A stretch of 64,000 nt of DNA, taken from assembly GCF_014639155.1 (NCBI RefSeq), contig NZ_BMFT01000001.1:1-64000 (forward strand), in the 5' to 3' direction. The position numbers and the translations under genes are program-made. This DNA is from Paenibacillus segetis (GTDB lineage: Bacteria > Bacillota > Bacilli > Paenibacillales > Paenibacillaceae). Positions 43,761-52,616 of this stretch are shown one piece after another; position 1 is the stretch's first letter; every line of letters starts with the position of its first letter. The notes under the pieces were generated by a model that was not told the origin of the DNA, searched no databases, and saw only the letters and a program-made list of their open reading frames with translations.

Positions 43761-45083
43761 GTGTTCAACAAAAAATGGACGATACTGTTTGTAACGATGT
43801 GCCTCGTTCTTGTCACAGCCGGTTGTGGTCAAAAAGGAAATGGTGCAGGTGAATCCAAAGGTAATTCAAGTGGGGGCGGAGACAAAGTAACTGTTAACTT
43901 CATGCATCTATGGCCTGAAGGCGTATCTGCCGGGCAGAACAAAATTGTTAATCAAATCATTAAAGAATACCAAGCTGAACATCCAAACGTTGTAATCAAG
44001 CAAGAAGTTCTGGATAACGAGCAGTATAAAAATAAATTGAAGGTATTGTCCGCTTCCAACGAATTACCCGATGTTGGTGTAACTTGGGCAGCTGGATTCT
44101 TACAGCCTTACGTTGAAGGAAACTTGTTCGCGCCTGTAGATGATTTGTTGAATGGAGAATTAAAAGACAAATTCGTATCAGGAACAACGGAGGCTTATGC
44201 AATTAACGATAAAACGTATGCGCTTCCACTTGAGTTTAACATCGCTCCAATCTATTACAATAAAGCTATTTTTGAAAAATATAACCTTCAAGTTCCACAA
44301 ACCTACGAAGAATTTAAACAAGTTGTGAAAGCGCTATCTGAAGGTGGTGTCGCACCGATTGCACTCGGTAACAAGGACCGTTGGACGGGCTCCCTTTGGT
44401 ACATGTATCTAGCAGATCGGATTGCAGGGCAACAGACGCTGACAAGTGCGATCAGCGGATCGGGATCATTCATGGATGAAGGGCTAGTTAAGGCTGCTTC
44501 AGAGGTTCAATCCCTTGTCGACAGCAATGCATTCGTTAAAGGCTTTAACGGATTGTCGAATGAAGAAGCCAAATCTGAATTTGTGAATGGCAAAGCGGCA
44601 ATGTACATGATGGGCTCATGGGATCTTCCTAACTTCACAACGAACGAAGAAATTCCACTGGAATTCCGTAATAGCGTAGGATTCTTCAAATTTCCAACAG
44701 TTGAAGGTGGTAAAGGGGACATCAACAGTTGGGTAGGTGGACCAGGTGTAGGGCTATTCGTTGCTGAGAACTCTGAAGTAAAAGCAGAGGCAAAAGCATT
44801 CGTAGAGTATTTCGTGTCCAAATGGGGTGAGCAATCCGTAACTGGAGCGGGTGTTATTCCAGCTACGAAGGTTGATACATCCACATTGGAGCTACCACAA
44901 TTGTACATTGATCTGTTTAATGAAATGAACAAAGCGAGCAGCATTACTTTATTCGCAGATGTCCAAATGCGTGCAAATGCAGCGGAAACGCATTTGAATA
45001 TGATTCAGGCACTCTTTGGTAAAGTGATAACACCAGAGAAGTATTCGGAGGAGCATGACGCAGCGATCTCCAAAGGCAACTAA
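43761..45083 (+). CDS. Sugar ABC transporter substrate-binding lipoprotein (family 1)
   Basis: 440-residue CUT1 solute-binding protein. The signal peptide ends with lipobox TAGC (Cys22), followed by a Gly/Ser linker. Features: LSASNELPDVGVTWAAGFL and VNGKAAMYMMGSWDLP, typical of family 1. The start is GTG 43761 behind AAAAGGGG. Beside xynB and the YesM/YesN pair it most likely binds xylobiose or longer xylo-oligosaccharides; that is inferred from context. A perfect hairpin follows at 45115. Confidence 0.93.
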   Translation: MFNKKWTILFVTMCLVLVTAGCGQKGNGAGESKGNSSGGGDKVTVNFMHLWPEGVSAGQNKIVNQIIKEYQAEHPNVVIKQEVLDNEQYKNKLKVLSASNELPDVGVTWAAGFLQPYVEGNLFAPVDDLLNGELKDKFVSGTTEAYAINDKTYALPLEFNIAPIYYNKAIFEKYNLQVPQTYEEFKQVVKALSEGGVAPIALGNKDRWTGSLWYMYLADRIAGQQTLTSAISGSGSFMDEGLVKAASEVQSLVDSNAFVKGFNGLSNEEAKSEFVNGKAAMYMMGSWDLPNFTTNEEIPLEFRNSVGFFKFPTVEGGKGDINSWVGGPGVGLFVAENSEVKAEAKAFVEYFVSKWGEQSVTGAGVIPATKVDTSTLELPQLYIDLFNEMNKASSITLFADVQMRANAAETHLNMIQALFGKVITPEKYSEEHDAAISKGN

Positions 45084-45114
45084 AGCTTCGACAACTAGGT
45101 GATGGGGACAAATA

Positions 45115-45144
45115 GCTTATCCGGCTAGATGATGCCGGATAAGC
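45115..45144 (+). promoter_or_regulatory. Perfect hairpin between binding-protein and permease genes (third operon)
   Basis: GCTTATCCGGC and GCCGGATAAGC form an 11-bp perfect stem with an 8-base loop, without a T-run. Same place in the operon as at 3670 and 34289, with unrelated sequence. Confidence 0.75.
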
Positions 45145-45184
45145 CTTTCCTCAAACGATTTATGAAGGAAAGGAGTCGGACACT

Positions 45185-46066
45185 TTGGATAAAGTGATGT
45201 CTAACAAAAAGATAATCGCATTGTATGTAATGCCGGCCTTGCTTCTGATTCTGGCCATCGTGTATATACCGATTGTTCTAACTGGTTATTACGGGCTAAA
45301 TAAATGGAATGGTATAGGCGCTCTGACTTTTATCGGATTGGATAACTATCAAGCCTTAATTAAAGACCAGACGTTCTGGAATAGTGCTTGGCACTCACTG
45401 CAATTAGCCGTATTTTCTACCCTTAGTCTCGTTATTTATTTGGCAATTGCTATGGTGTTAGCTGCTCGAATCAAAGGAGCGAACTTATTTAGAAAAATAT
45501 ATCTGATTCCGATGCTGTTATCGTCAGTTGCGATTGCCCAACTTTGGCTAAGAATTTATCATCCGACGAACGGTATTGTGAACAGTTTGTTGGAGTCCAT
45601 TGGTATTGCTAATCCCCCTGCATGGCTTGCAGAACCATCACTAGTATTGTTTGCATTGTTCATTCCAATTCTGTGGCAATATGCTGGTTTCTATATTCTG
45701 ATCTATTACGCAGCGCTTAAGAATATCCCGACTTCTTTGGAGGAGGCGGCGAAGATTGACGGTGCTTCCGCACTACAAATCGCCTGGAAAATTAAGCTTC
45801 CGCTTGCGATGGAAGTCATTAAGGTTACGATAGTTCTGGCCGTTGTAGGTTCTTTGAAATATTTTGACTTAATTTTTGTTATGACAGATGGAGGGCCAAA
45901 TGGCTCTAGTGAAGTGATGGCATCTTATATGTATCATCAGGCTTTCAGGGCTTATGATTTCGGATACGGAAGCGCAATTGGATTCTTCCTGCTTGTCATC
46001 TGTCTCGTCATTACTTGGGTCATTCGCAAATTAACTGCTACAAAAGATTCGATCCAATACTCATAA
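45185..46066 (+). CDS. Sugar ABC transporter permease (MalF/UgpA type)
   Basis: 293-residue membrane subunit with six TM helices and EAA loop EEAAKIDGASALQIAWKIKLP. The start is TTG 45185, 9 bases after AAGGAG; an in-frame ATG lies four codons later. It pairs with the product of 46080 and the binding protein of 43761. No ATPase gene follows, so a shared ATPase is presumed. Confidence 0.93.
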   Translation: MDKVMSNKKIIALYVMPALLLILAIVYIPIVLTGYYGLNKWNGIGALTFIGLDNYQALIKDQTFWNSAWHSLQLAVFSTLSLVIYLAIAMVLAARIKGANLFRKIYLIPMLLSSVAIAQLWLRIYHPTNGIVNSLLESIGIANPPAWLAEPSLVLFALFIPILWQYAGFYILIYYAALKNIPTSLEEAAKIDGASALQIAWKIKLPLAMEVIKVTIVLAVVGSLKYFDLIFVMTDGGPNGSSEVMASYMYHQAFRAYDFGYGSAIGFFLLVICLVITWVIRKLTATKDSIQYS

Positions 46067-46079
46067 GGAGGGACGCTTC

Positions 46080-46967
46080 ATGATGTCTGGAACTGCAGGA
46101 AGGCTAGAGGGTGGGGCAGGCGCAGGTGCGGGTGCGGCCGTTACACGTAAGTTCGGCTACTCATTGCTATATATTGTGTTGATTGCCGTTGCTGCTCTGC
46201 AATTGTTTCCACTGGTATGGCTGCTGTTTTTCTCATTAAAAAATAATCAGGAAGTGTTCAACCTTCCTGCATTATCGTTGCCAATGAATCCTCATTGGGA
46301 GAATTACGCGAAGGTGTGGAATGTAGGGAACATTAATTTGTATTTCTTCAACAGTGTATGGATTACCGTTGTTGCTACTGTGCTAACCGTTATTTTTGGC
46401 AGCTTGGTCACGTATGCAGTTACAAGAATGAAGTGGAAGGGAAGTTCTTTTGTACTTGGTTTGTTTATGGTAGCGATGATGATTCCCGTTCACTCTACGC
46501 TCATACCGCTATTTAGTATATTTAACAAGGTGGGTTTAACGGATCATCCATTGTCACTTATTTTGTCTTATGTCGCTTTTAACATGCCAATTACGATCAT
46601 GATTCTACTTGGTTTCTATTACGCACTGCCTCGAGAAGTAGAGGAAGCCGCAGTCATCGATGGTTGTAGCGTTAACAGGATGTTCTTCCGTATCGTGTTT
46701 CCTATGACAAGCTCCGTGCTCGCGACGACTGCAATCATCAATATGATCTATAACTGGAACGAATTTATTTTTGTTAATACGTTTATTAGTTCGGATGCTT
46801 ATAAGACGCTGACTGTTGGAGTTCAAAATTTCATTGGTCAATATACGACGGATTGGGGTGCGATCGGAGCAACGCTTATGATCAGCATACTACCTATCTT
46901 GATCACATTCTTGTTCCTTAGTAACCGAATTGTTGAAGGTATTGCAGCAGGTTCGGTTAAAGGTTAA
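46080..46967 (+). CDS. Sugar ABC transporter permease (MalG/UgpE type)
   Basis: 295-residue partner permease. A Gly/Ala-rich N-terminal extension (about residues 5-20, GGAGAGAGAA) is unusual. About six TM helices follow with EAA loop EEAAVIDGCSVNRMFFRIVFP and the terminal EGIAAGSVKG. RBS AAGGAGGG precedes ATG 46080 (46083 also possible). It ends the operon before a long terminator. Confidence 0.93.
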   Translation: MMSGTAGRLEGGAGAGAGAAVTRKFGYSLLYIVLIAVAALQLFPLVWLLFFSLKNNQEVFNLPALSLPMNPHWENYAKVWNVGNINLYFFNSVWITVVATVLTVIFGSLVTYAVTRMKWKGSSFVLGLFMVAMMIPVHSTLIPLFSIFNKVGLTDHPLSLILSYVAFNMPITIMILLGFYYALPREVEEAAVIDGCSVNRMFFRIVFPMTSSVLATTAIINMIYNWNEFIFVNTFISSDAYKTLTVGVQNFIGQYTTDWGAIGATLMISILPILITFLFLSNRIVEGIAAGSVKG

Positions 46968-46972
46968 ATAGA

Positions 46973-47030
46973 AAGAAGACCTGAATTTCTCAGTAAGAAC
47001 ACTGAGAGAGATTCCGGCCTTCTTTTTTTA
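46973..47030 (+). terminator. Terminator of the xylo-oligosaccharide transporter operon
   Basis: AAGAAG-CCTGAAT..TCTCAGT pairs with ACTGAGA..ATTCCGG-CTTCTT with small mismatches, followed by TTTTTTT. It begins 6 bases after the stop and separates the operon from convergent osmC. Confidence 0.85.
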
Positions 47031-47050
47031 TAAGGGAAGTAAGATGAAAT

Positions 47051-47497
47051 TTAATTTTCAATAATAATGTTTGCTAATTGAAGATTAACAGGGTTGGCAA
47101 TAGTATCTCCAACGGGGCATTTGCTCTCCAAAAAGTGTACAAACTCCTCGACCTTTTCTCTCGGGGAATCGGTTTTGATACGGAACGTATACCGGATGTC
47201 AGAATACCCTGGACGAACCTCAGATCTATTGAAGAAACCATCTAAATCGAGATCCCCTTCAACATCCACTTGAAAATCATCGAGTTTAACACCAAACTTA
47301 GGTGCATATACTCTAGCAACAATAGACTGACATGCGCCTAACGAGGCGAGCAGAACTTCGACCGGGTTCATACCGGTATCTGTTCCACCTAAGCTTTTTG
47401 GTTCATCAATCGTCAATTCAAAATGTCTGGAAGTTGTTTTGACCTGTACCCCATCTTGCAAATGCGCAGTGGCTTTGAAAGTTTGAACAGCAGCCAT
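47051..47497 (-). CDS. OsmC family protein
   Basis: 148-residue OsmC-fold protein, a thiol-dependent hydroperoxide reductase family. The peroxidatic cysteine lies in LASLGACQSIVA and the second in ESKCPVGDTI. RBS AAGGGGG stands before the ATG. A consensus promoter at 47576-47604 drives it. Its divergent neighbour is nos, which suggests a shared oxidative or nitrosative stress theme, though no common regulator site was identified. Confidence 0.93.
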   Translation of the reverse strand: MAAVQTFKATAHLQDGVQVKTTSRHFELTIDEPKSLGGTDTGMNPVEVLLASLGACQSIVARVYAPKFGVKLDDFQVDVEGDLDLDGFFNRSEVRPGYSDIRYTFRIKTDSPREKVEEFVHFLESKCPVGDTIANPVNLQLANIIIEN

Positions 47498-47575
47498 GTT
47501 CTAATCCCCCTTGAGTATGTAGTTAATTTTATTCTACTTGCATTTAAACAAACTTATCCGCTAGGTATTATATGT

Positions 47576-47604
47576 ATTATATTGTTGGTGTTAGATACTG
47601 TCAA
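47576..47604 (-). promoter_or_regulatory. Consensus promoter of osmC-like gene
   Basis: On the minus strand TTGACA (47599-47604) and TATAAT (47576-47581) both match consensus perfectly with a 17-base spacer. It should be a strong constitutive-type sigma-A promoter, 78 bases from the osmC start. Confidence 0.88.
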
Positions 47605-47680
47605 TCTATTAAGTTGAATCTTTCAGGATTAAAGCGAAAATTACAAGTTCCAGCAATACTGTTAAGGGACCGACATTGAC

Positions 47681-47709
47681 TTGACTGCTGATAAGCAATA
47701 GCCTATAAC
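47681..47709 (+). promoter_or_regulatory. Promoter of nos
   Basis: TTGACT (47681-47686), 17-base spacer, TATAAC (47704-47709). The nos ATG is 57 bases after the -10. RBS GGAGG lies close to the start. Confidence 0.75.
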
Positions 47710-47765
47710 AAGATACTTCGATACAAAATGCATCGGCTTGTAATCGCAACGGAGGCAGACATTAC

Positions 47766-48875
47766 ATGAATAGAGAAATACATCATAACGAAAATCAACT
47801 ACAACAAGAAGCAGAGTTGTTCATTCGTAACTGTTACTCTGAGCTAGGGAAAACCACTGACGATATGGAATGTCGGGTTGAGCAGGTTCTTGACGAAATA
47901 AATCAAAGTGGATCGTATATCCATTCTTACGAGGAACTAGTGCATGGTGCCAAGATGGCATGGCGCAATTCCAATCGTTGCATTGGTCGATTGTTCTGGA
48001 ATCGGCTTCATGTCTTTGATGCCCGTGATTTAGATAATGAAGAAATGATATTTCAGGCGTTGCTGAATCATATTGAATTTGCTACTAACGGCGGAGAGAT
48101 TCGGCCAACCATAACTATATTTAAGCAGGCTGAAGTTGGACGGGAGCCCCATTTAATCTGGAACCATCAGTTGCTTCGCTATGCGGGATATGAAATGCCA
48201 AATGGAGATGTGATTGGAGATCCTTCGTCTATTAGGTTTACTAAGGTATGTGAATCTCTGGGCTGGAGAGGCAAAGGAACATCGTTTGATCTGCTTCCAA
48301 TAGTCATTCAATGCAGCGGAAGGGAACCCCAAGTGTTTGAACTGCCGAAAGAGGTCGTTCTAGAAGTTCCTATACGCCATCCCGAATTGGATCTATTTCA
48401 TGGGGAGGAAGTGAAATGGTATGCTGTCCCGATTATTTCTGATATGCGTCTGGAGATCGGCGGCATTTCCTATGTTGCTGCTCCGTTTAATGGCTGGTAC
48501 ATGGGAACGGAAATTGGTGCACGTAACTTAGCTGACGAGTTCCGCTACAACATGCTTCCTCGGATAGCCGAAGCTATGGGATTGGATACGACCTCAAGCG
48601 TGTCGTTGTGGAAGGATCGGGCGTTGGTTGAATTAAATGTTGCTGTATTACACTCGTTTCGGGAATGCGGGGTCAGCATTGTCGATCACCATACGGCAGC
48701 TCAACAATTTGGCGCTTTTCAGAGGAATGAACACAAAGAAGGCCGTGATGTTACTGGACGGTGGTCATGGCTTATTCCGCCAATGTCCCCGGCAACCACA
48801 GATATATTTCACAGCACCTTCGATGATCGGATCTTAACTCCTAATTTCTTTCATCAGCCGAATCCATACAGATAG
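47766..48875 (+). CDS. nos: Bacterial nitric oxide synthase oxygenase
   Basis: Haem enzyme making nitric oxide and citrulline from arginine, using electrons from host flavodoxin-type reductases because bacterial forms lack the reductase domain. The 369-residue product is oxygenase only. Haem-thiolate Cys72 lies in WRNSNRCIGRLFW, the arginine-binding Glu249 in GWYMGTEIGARN, and SIRFTKVCESLGWRGKGTSFD is conserved. In Bacillus the product protects against oxidative stress and antibiotics. The gene is monocistronic with its own promoter and terminator. Confidence 0.97.
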   Translation: MNREIHHNENQLQQEAELFIRNCYSELGKTTDDMECRVEQVLDEINQSGSYIHSYEELVHGAKMAWRNSNRCIGRLFWNRLHVFDARDLDNEEMIFQALLNHIEFATNGGEIRPTITIFKQAEVGREPHLIWNHQLLRYAGYEMPNGDVIGDPSSIRFTKVCESLGWRGKGTSFDLLPIVIQCSGREPQVFELPKEVVLEVPIRHPELDLFHGEEVKWYAVPIISDMRLEIGGISYVAAPFNGWYMGTEIGARNLADEFRYNMLPRIAEAMGLDTTSSVSLWKDRALVELNVAVLHSFRECGVSIVDHHTAAQQFGAFQRNEHKEGRDVTGRWSWLIPPMSPATTDIFHSTFDDRILTPNFFHQPNPYR

Positions 48876-48888
48876 CGCACACGTAAAA

Positions 48889-48920
48889 ACAGGTCAAGAT
48901 GAGTCACTTGACCTGTCTTT
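48889..48920 (+). terminator. Terminator after nos
   Basis: ACAGGTCAAG and CTTGACCTGT form a 10-bp stem with an 8-base loop, followed by CTTTG, 13 bases after the stop. Confidence 0.8.
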
Positions 48921-48944
48921 GTGGTAAATTGCTTTAATGATTGG

Positions 48945-49142
48945 GAACTAAAGGGAAAAACTCCTGTTAATTTGGGTGGAAAACCCAAATGTTTCTTATT
49001 TAACTGGAATAACTCCCGTAAATTGGGCTGCTCATCGTCACCATGACTTCAAACCGACGAATTAGATGGAGAAATTCCAGTTATGTCGCTGATTGTGAGC
49101 ATGCAAGTCGTATGAACTGGAGAAATTCCTGTTAATCGCTCA
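48945..49142. repeat. Four degenerate copies of an ACTGGAGAAATTCC-type intergenic repeat
   Basis: The 341-base gap after nos has no gene. It holds four related units at 48945-48976, 49001-49027, 49063-49092 and 49114-49142, with the common form AACTGGAGAAATTCCTGTTAA. Start-to-start distances are 56, 62 and 51 bases. The first unit is followed by ATTTGGGT..ACCCAAAT, which can pair. The units have internal dyad character (GGAG..ATTCC/CTCC). The segment between units is not conserved, unlike CRISPR where spacers have fixed size. Confidence 0.7.
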
Positions 49143-49216
49143 CTTGAATACACCGTGAACATACTATTTGCATATCAAGCATCAGGCAGGGCGATCTAGT
49201 TCATGTCTGCTACCCG

Positions 49217-50077
49217 TTACTTTTTCTTAATTGGTACCCATACTTCGCAGACATAATCCTCAGCATTCGGATCACCTGGTGGATAAAGCTCAAATTCCGG
49301 CTTACCCGTATGTTCGTATCCGGAGCTTGGGAACCACTCTTGAAAGATGCGCTCCCATACTTTTTGAATAGCATGCGGCATAGGACCTACAGAGGTGAAT
49401 ACAGCCCAGGTTGCCGCAGGAATAACGGTGGTTGCATAACCCTGTGGGTCGGTATCCGGACCAACTTCTACCGCAATCCAATAAGAAAATGTCTCTTGAG
49501 CATAATTCATGTCTTTGCAAATGCCTAGTACATCTTTGTTTACTCCAATTTTGGCGAGTTTATCGGAAGTTCCATCTGTATTTACTTCTTGCCAGAAGAG
49601 GGGGATTCCACGTAAATTTTCGCCGTCTTTCGTCGTAAAATCAACCGATTTACCAACGACCGTAAATTCTTCTTTTTCCACGATTTTGTAATCCATTTCT
49701 TTATCTCCCTTCAAAGATAGGTGGAAGGAGAGGCGGGGGAAAGCCTTGAGCTGTATCCCAGGTTCTCGCGCAGTCGAAGGTGATATACCGTGCGCTTTGC
49801 GAAATGCCTTAGCAAAAGACTCCGGAGAGTCATATCCGTACTTCAGAGCCACATCCAATACTTTGACTTTAGAGATTGCCAGTTCCTGTGCAGCTAGCGT
49901 CAATCTCCGTCTACGGATATAATCTGCGACCGATACTCCAGTTATCATGTAGAACATACGTTGAAAGTGGAAGGGGGAAGAGAAAGCTACTTTTGCGATA
50001 TCATCAATATTTAAGTTGTCCTCCATCTTACTTTCCATGTAATCCAGAGCATCCTTCATTCGGATAAGCCATTCCAT
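49217..50077 (-). CDS. AraC family regulator with GyrI-like effector domain
   Basis: 286-residue Rob-like regulator. The AraC DNA-binding domain is N-terminal (residues 8-105: NIDDIAKVAFSSPFHFQRMF, LDVALKYGYDSPESFAKAFR). A GyrI/BmrR-like small-molecule domain follows (about 125-286). Proteins of this order respond to toxic or amphipathic compounds. RBS GAGGAGA precedes the ATG. It stands alone; the 289 bases upstream hold no recognised element. Confidence 0.92.
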   Translation of the reverse strand: MEWLIRMKDALDYMESKMEDNLNIDDIAKVAFSSPFHFQRMFYMITGVSVADYIRRRRLTLAAQELAISKVKVLDVALKYGYDSPESFAKAFRKAHGISPSTAREPGIQLKAFPRLSFHLSLKGDKEMDYKIVEKEEFTVVGKSVDFTTKDGENLRGIPLFWQEVNTDGTSDKLAKIGVNKDVLGICKDMNYAQETFSYWIAVEVGPDTDPQGYATTVIPAATWAVFTSVGPMPHAIQKVWERIFQEWFPSSGYEHTGKPEFELYPPGDPNAEDYVCEVWVPIKKK

Positions 50078-50366
50078 GTTTGCCCATCTCCTCTTGAATC
50101 CATACTATCATGCTGGCGTTTATTGCTCCTGTTATTCCGTGCTCTCTATAGACAGGTAACAAAGCTCATTTAGTTGATTTTGTATTGTACATTCCTGTTA
50201 GCTATTTACTATGCCTAATACAAACCATCATAACCTTTATTGTTAACTGTTTGAATAGTAGGATTTGAGATTCGAGATTCCTCAGTTATACAGCAAAGAG
50301 GCCGTGTGATCCACGACCCCAATTTACGAAAATTCCAATGCGGAATAGGCTTTTAAGCATACTTGT

Positions 50367-51560
50367 TTAGAGCTTACTTGTTATTGTTTCATTTGGATAT
50401 TTAACAACTGGCCATTTTTCCTTGCGTAGTGCATCTAATAATTCTGGTCCGACATGCAAATTGTCTCCAACTAGGTCGCGAGGAGTAAGTGCCATCCATT
50501 GGTTTAATGATACATCGACAAATCGATCGCTCTTGAACATTTCCAAGAACCACAAGGTTTGGTCGCCAGTATTTTGAATGTAGTGGCCGAGAGCGAAGGG
50601 AACATAACCAACATCACCAGCTCTATAATCAAAAGTTCGGGCTGTACCGTTTCCTGCAAATACCGTCATACGTCCTTGCCCGGTGAGGTAGTATTGCCAC
50701 TCGTCATTATTGGGATGCCAATGAAGTTCTCTCATTGCACCAGGTTCAATCTCAACTAGCGCTGCTGCAATGGTTGTAGAAATAGGAAAATTAGAAGAGT
50801 CCACGATTCGCACACTACCACCTGGTGTACGAATTGGTGTTTGCGCTAGTAATTGGTGCTTAAAACTTTGGGGAATGGTACCGTAAGGGGACTGAACCTT
50901 CTGACTTTCTAGTGAACCGGGAACGTGATCTTGGTAAATATAGACCTGATCAGGGGGAATGTTGTTAAAGGCACTCTCGGGAACGCCAAAATTGGCTGAC
51001 AGGACATCCTTTGGGGTATGCGCAAACCAATCGGAGATGGATAAGGTATTTAGATCGGAAAAATGACCATCATCAAAGACAAGGAGAAATTCACAACCTT
51101 CTGCTAGCCCTTGAATCGAATGAGGGATTCCAGCAGGAAAATACCAAAGGTCACCCGGACCGATATCTGCAATGAAATTTCGCCCATCTTGATCAACTGA
51201 GGTGATCCGTGCGCTTCCTAATAGCATATATGCCCACTCTGCTTGCTGATGCCAATGGAGTTCTCGCACACCACCAGGTGTCAGACGCATATTAACGCCA
51301 GCTAGTGTGGTCGCAATCGGTAACTCTCTAATGGTAACTTCTCTTGACCAACCACCGTGATTTAACTGCATATGCGCATCAGAGAAAGAAAATTTTAAGT
51401 TAGGAATCAGTCCAGCATCTGTAATCGGTGGAACCAGCATATTAGGGTTCTCCATATCCCGCATGACGTCACGGGGACCAAAATCCGTCGCCCCGGCACC
51501 ATCACTTCTAATCGGTTGCGGTATATTTCCGCTCTCGGGAGTTTTAGGTCTGTTTTCCAT
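50367..51560 (-). CDS. Oxalate decarboxylase-like bicupin
   Basis: 397-residue bicupin related to OxdC, which converts oxalate to formate and CO2 with manganese. Both metal sites are complete: H102, H104, E108, H147 in the N-cupin and H280, H282, E287, H326 in the C-cupin, at a constant offset of 7 from B. subtilis OxdC. The lid that in OxdC reads SENST (Glu162 being the proton donor) here reads SDLNT (168-172), so the key Glu is Asp169 and flanking positions differ. No signal peptide. Activity may be decarboxylase, oxidase or another bicupin reaction. RBS GAGAGGAG. Confidence 0.9.
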   Translation of the reverse strand: MENRPKTPESGNIPQPIRSDGAGATDFGPRDVMRDMENPNMLVPPITDAGLIPNLKFSFSDAHMQLNHGGWSREVTIRELPIATTLAGVNMRLTPGGVRELHWHQQAEWAYMLLGSARITSVDQDGRNFIADIGPGDLWYFPAGIPHSIQGLAEGCEFLLVFDDGHFSDLNTLSISDWFAHTPKDVLSANFGVPESAFNNIPPDQVYIYQDHVPGSLESQKVQSPYGTIPQSFKHQLLAQTPIRTPGGSVRIVDSSNFPISTTIAAALVEIEPGAMRELHWHPNNDEWQYYLTGQGRMTVFAGNGTARTFDYRAGDVGYVPFALGHYIQNTGDQTLWFLEMFKSDRFVDVSLNQWMALTPRDLVGDNLHVGPELLDALRKEKWPVVKYPNETITSKL

Positions 51561-51682
51561 GAGACATTTCTCCTCTCAATTGCAATATTACAGGGAAAAA
51601 TCAGCGTTCTCATTCAAGTAATGTATGATATAAGCTCCCCTAGTATGACTGTAATCGTGTTGTTGTCATTAAATATTGCATA

Positions 51683-51723
51683 ACAAAAAAATCAGCAGGA
51701 GTGCGTGTAACTCCTGCTGATTC
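51683..51723 (-). terminator. Terminator after the methyltransferase gene
   Basis: AATCAGCAGGAGT and ACTCCTGCTGATT form a 13-bp perfect stem; on the minus strand seven T follow. It ends the gene at 51746-52501 and separates it from the bicupin gene. Confidence 0.92.
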
Positions 51724-51745
51724 TTACTTTAAATCTATGGATAAT

Positions 51746-52501
51746 TTATTTCAAAGCGCAGATAAGGAATCGATGTTCAATGGTTTCAATGAATCCATTT
51801 TGTTCGACCTTTTCATGTAATAAGCATAGTTGCTCAAAGCATCTCTCTACTGAAAAATCAGGGAATTCCCATTCGATGATTTTGGCGTAATACACCAAAG
51901 CGCCGATATCAAAAAAATGATGAGGCTGGAAGCATTCCATAGCATCAAAGATCGTTAAGCCGGCGCTACTAAGATCAGCCTTGGCTTTTTCAAGATTGAA
52001 ATCAGCATGAATGAGGGGAGTATCATGGCCCAACAAAAATTTGGAGAGCTCTCTATTGTTATGACCACCGACCTGCTGCGTAACAAAGATACCACCGGGC
52101 TTTAGAATTCGGAATACCTCTTGCGGTGAAAATGCTTCGTGGTTGTTGATGATTAAATCAAAAAATGAATCTTCAAACGGCAATTCTTCATCATCAAAGA
52201 TTTGCCGAACATCTATGCCATATTGGGGTAAGGTATTTTTGCAGAGTTCAACATTTGGCGGATAGGCTTCAGTCGCAAATGTTTTACCTTGTGGAGGGTT
52301 AAGAGATAGTAGCAACTCTCCACCACCTGTTCCCATGTCTAATATCGTTTTGGAATGATCCATGTATGACGTGACGATTGATCTATAGTCCCAAGGTAGC
52401 TGAAGTGTTGAATTGCGTTCTGCAATATAAGAAAAATCCCAGCCCTTGAATGTCTTTTTTTCCTCAGATAACCAAAAGTTTTTTAATTGATTGATGTTCA
52501 T
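51746..52501 (-). CDS. Class I SAM-dependent methyltransferase
   Basis: 251-residue Rossmann methyltransferase. SAM-binding motif I is TILDMGTGGGELLLSL (about residues 70-85), followed by FATEAYPPNVELCKN (acidic loop) and LPFEDSFFDLIINNHEAF (motif IV-V). Substrate unknown. GAGGT precedes the ATG at 52501. It is divergent from the TetR gene, with a long inverted repeat in between. Similar proteins are often annotated as rRNA large-subunit-like methyltransferases, but nothing here shows that. Confidence 0.88.
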   Translation of the reverse strand: MNINQLKNFWLSEEKKTFKGWDFSYIAERNSTLQLPWDYRSIVTSYMDHSKTILDMGTGGGELLLSLNPPQGKTFATEAYPPNVELCKNTLPQYGIDVRQIFDDEELPFEDSFFDLIINNHEAFSPQEVFRILKPGGIFVTQQVGGHNNRELSKFLLGHDTPLIHADFNLEKAKADLSSAGLTIFDAMECFQPHHFFDIGALVYYAKIIEWEFPDFSVERCFEQLCLLHEKVEQNGFIETIEHRFLICALK

Positions 52502-52545
52502 ACTGTAACCTCATTTCACAATTTTGTGGTAAATCCTTGTGAAGA

Positions 52546-52616
52546 GGTGCAGTTGACTGATAACTTCGTTCTTTATGGCTCGGCACAATCTGTTATCAGA
52601 TTATTTCAACTGCACC
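52546..52616. repeat. Long imperfect inverted repeat in a divergent intergenic region
   Basis: GGTGCAGTTGA (52546-52556) pairs with TCAACTGCACC (52606-52616), and CTGATAAC (52557-52564) with GTTATCAG (52592-52599), giving 19 bp with a 6-base bulge and a 27-base loop. It is not followed by a T-run on either strand. It could be a structured RNA, an operator or a remnant of a small mobile element. Confidence 0.6.

Noticed and set aside
43264-44530. Additional TGTCGA sites inside the YesN regulator and binding-protein genes
   Set aside because: They lack the CGTTCGT box at 13 bases and lie inside coding sequence, so they are not ECF promoters.
48945-49142. Repeat cluster after nos considered as a CRISPR array
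   Set aside because: Units are degenerate, intervals are unequal (51-62 bases), and there are no cas genes.
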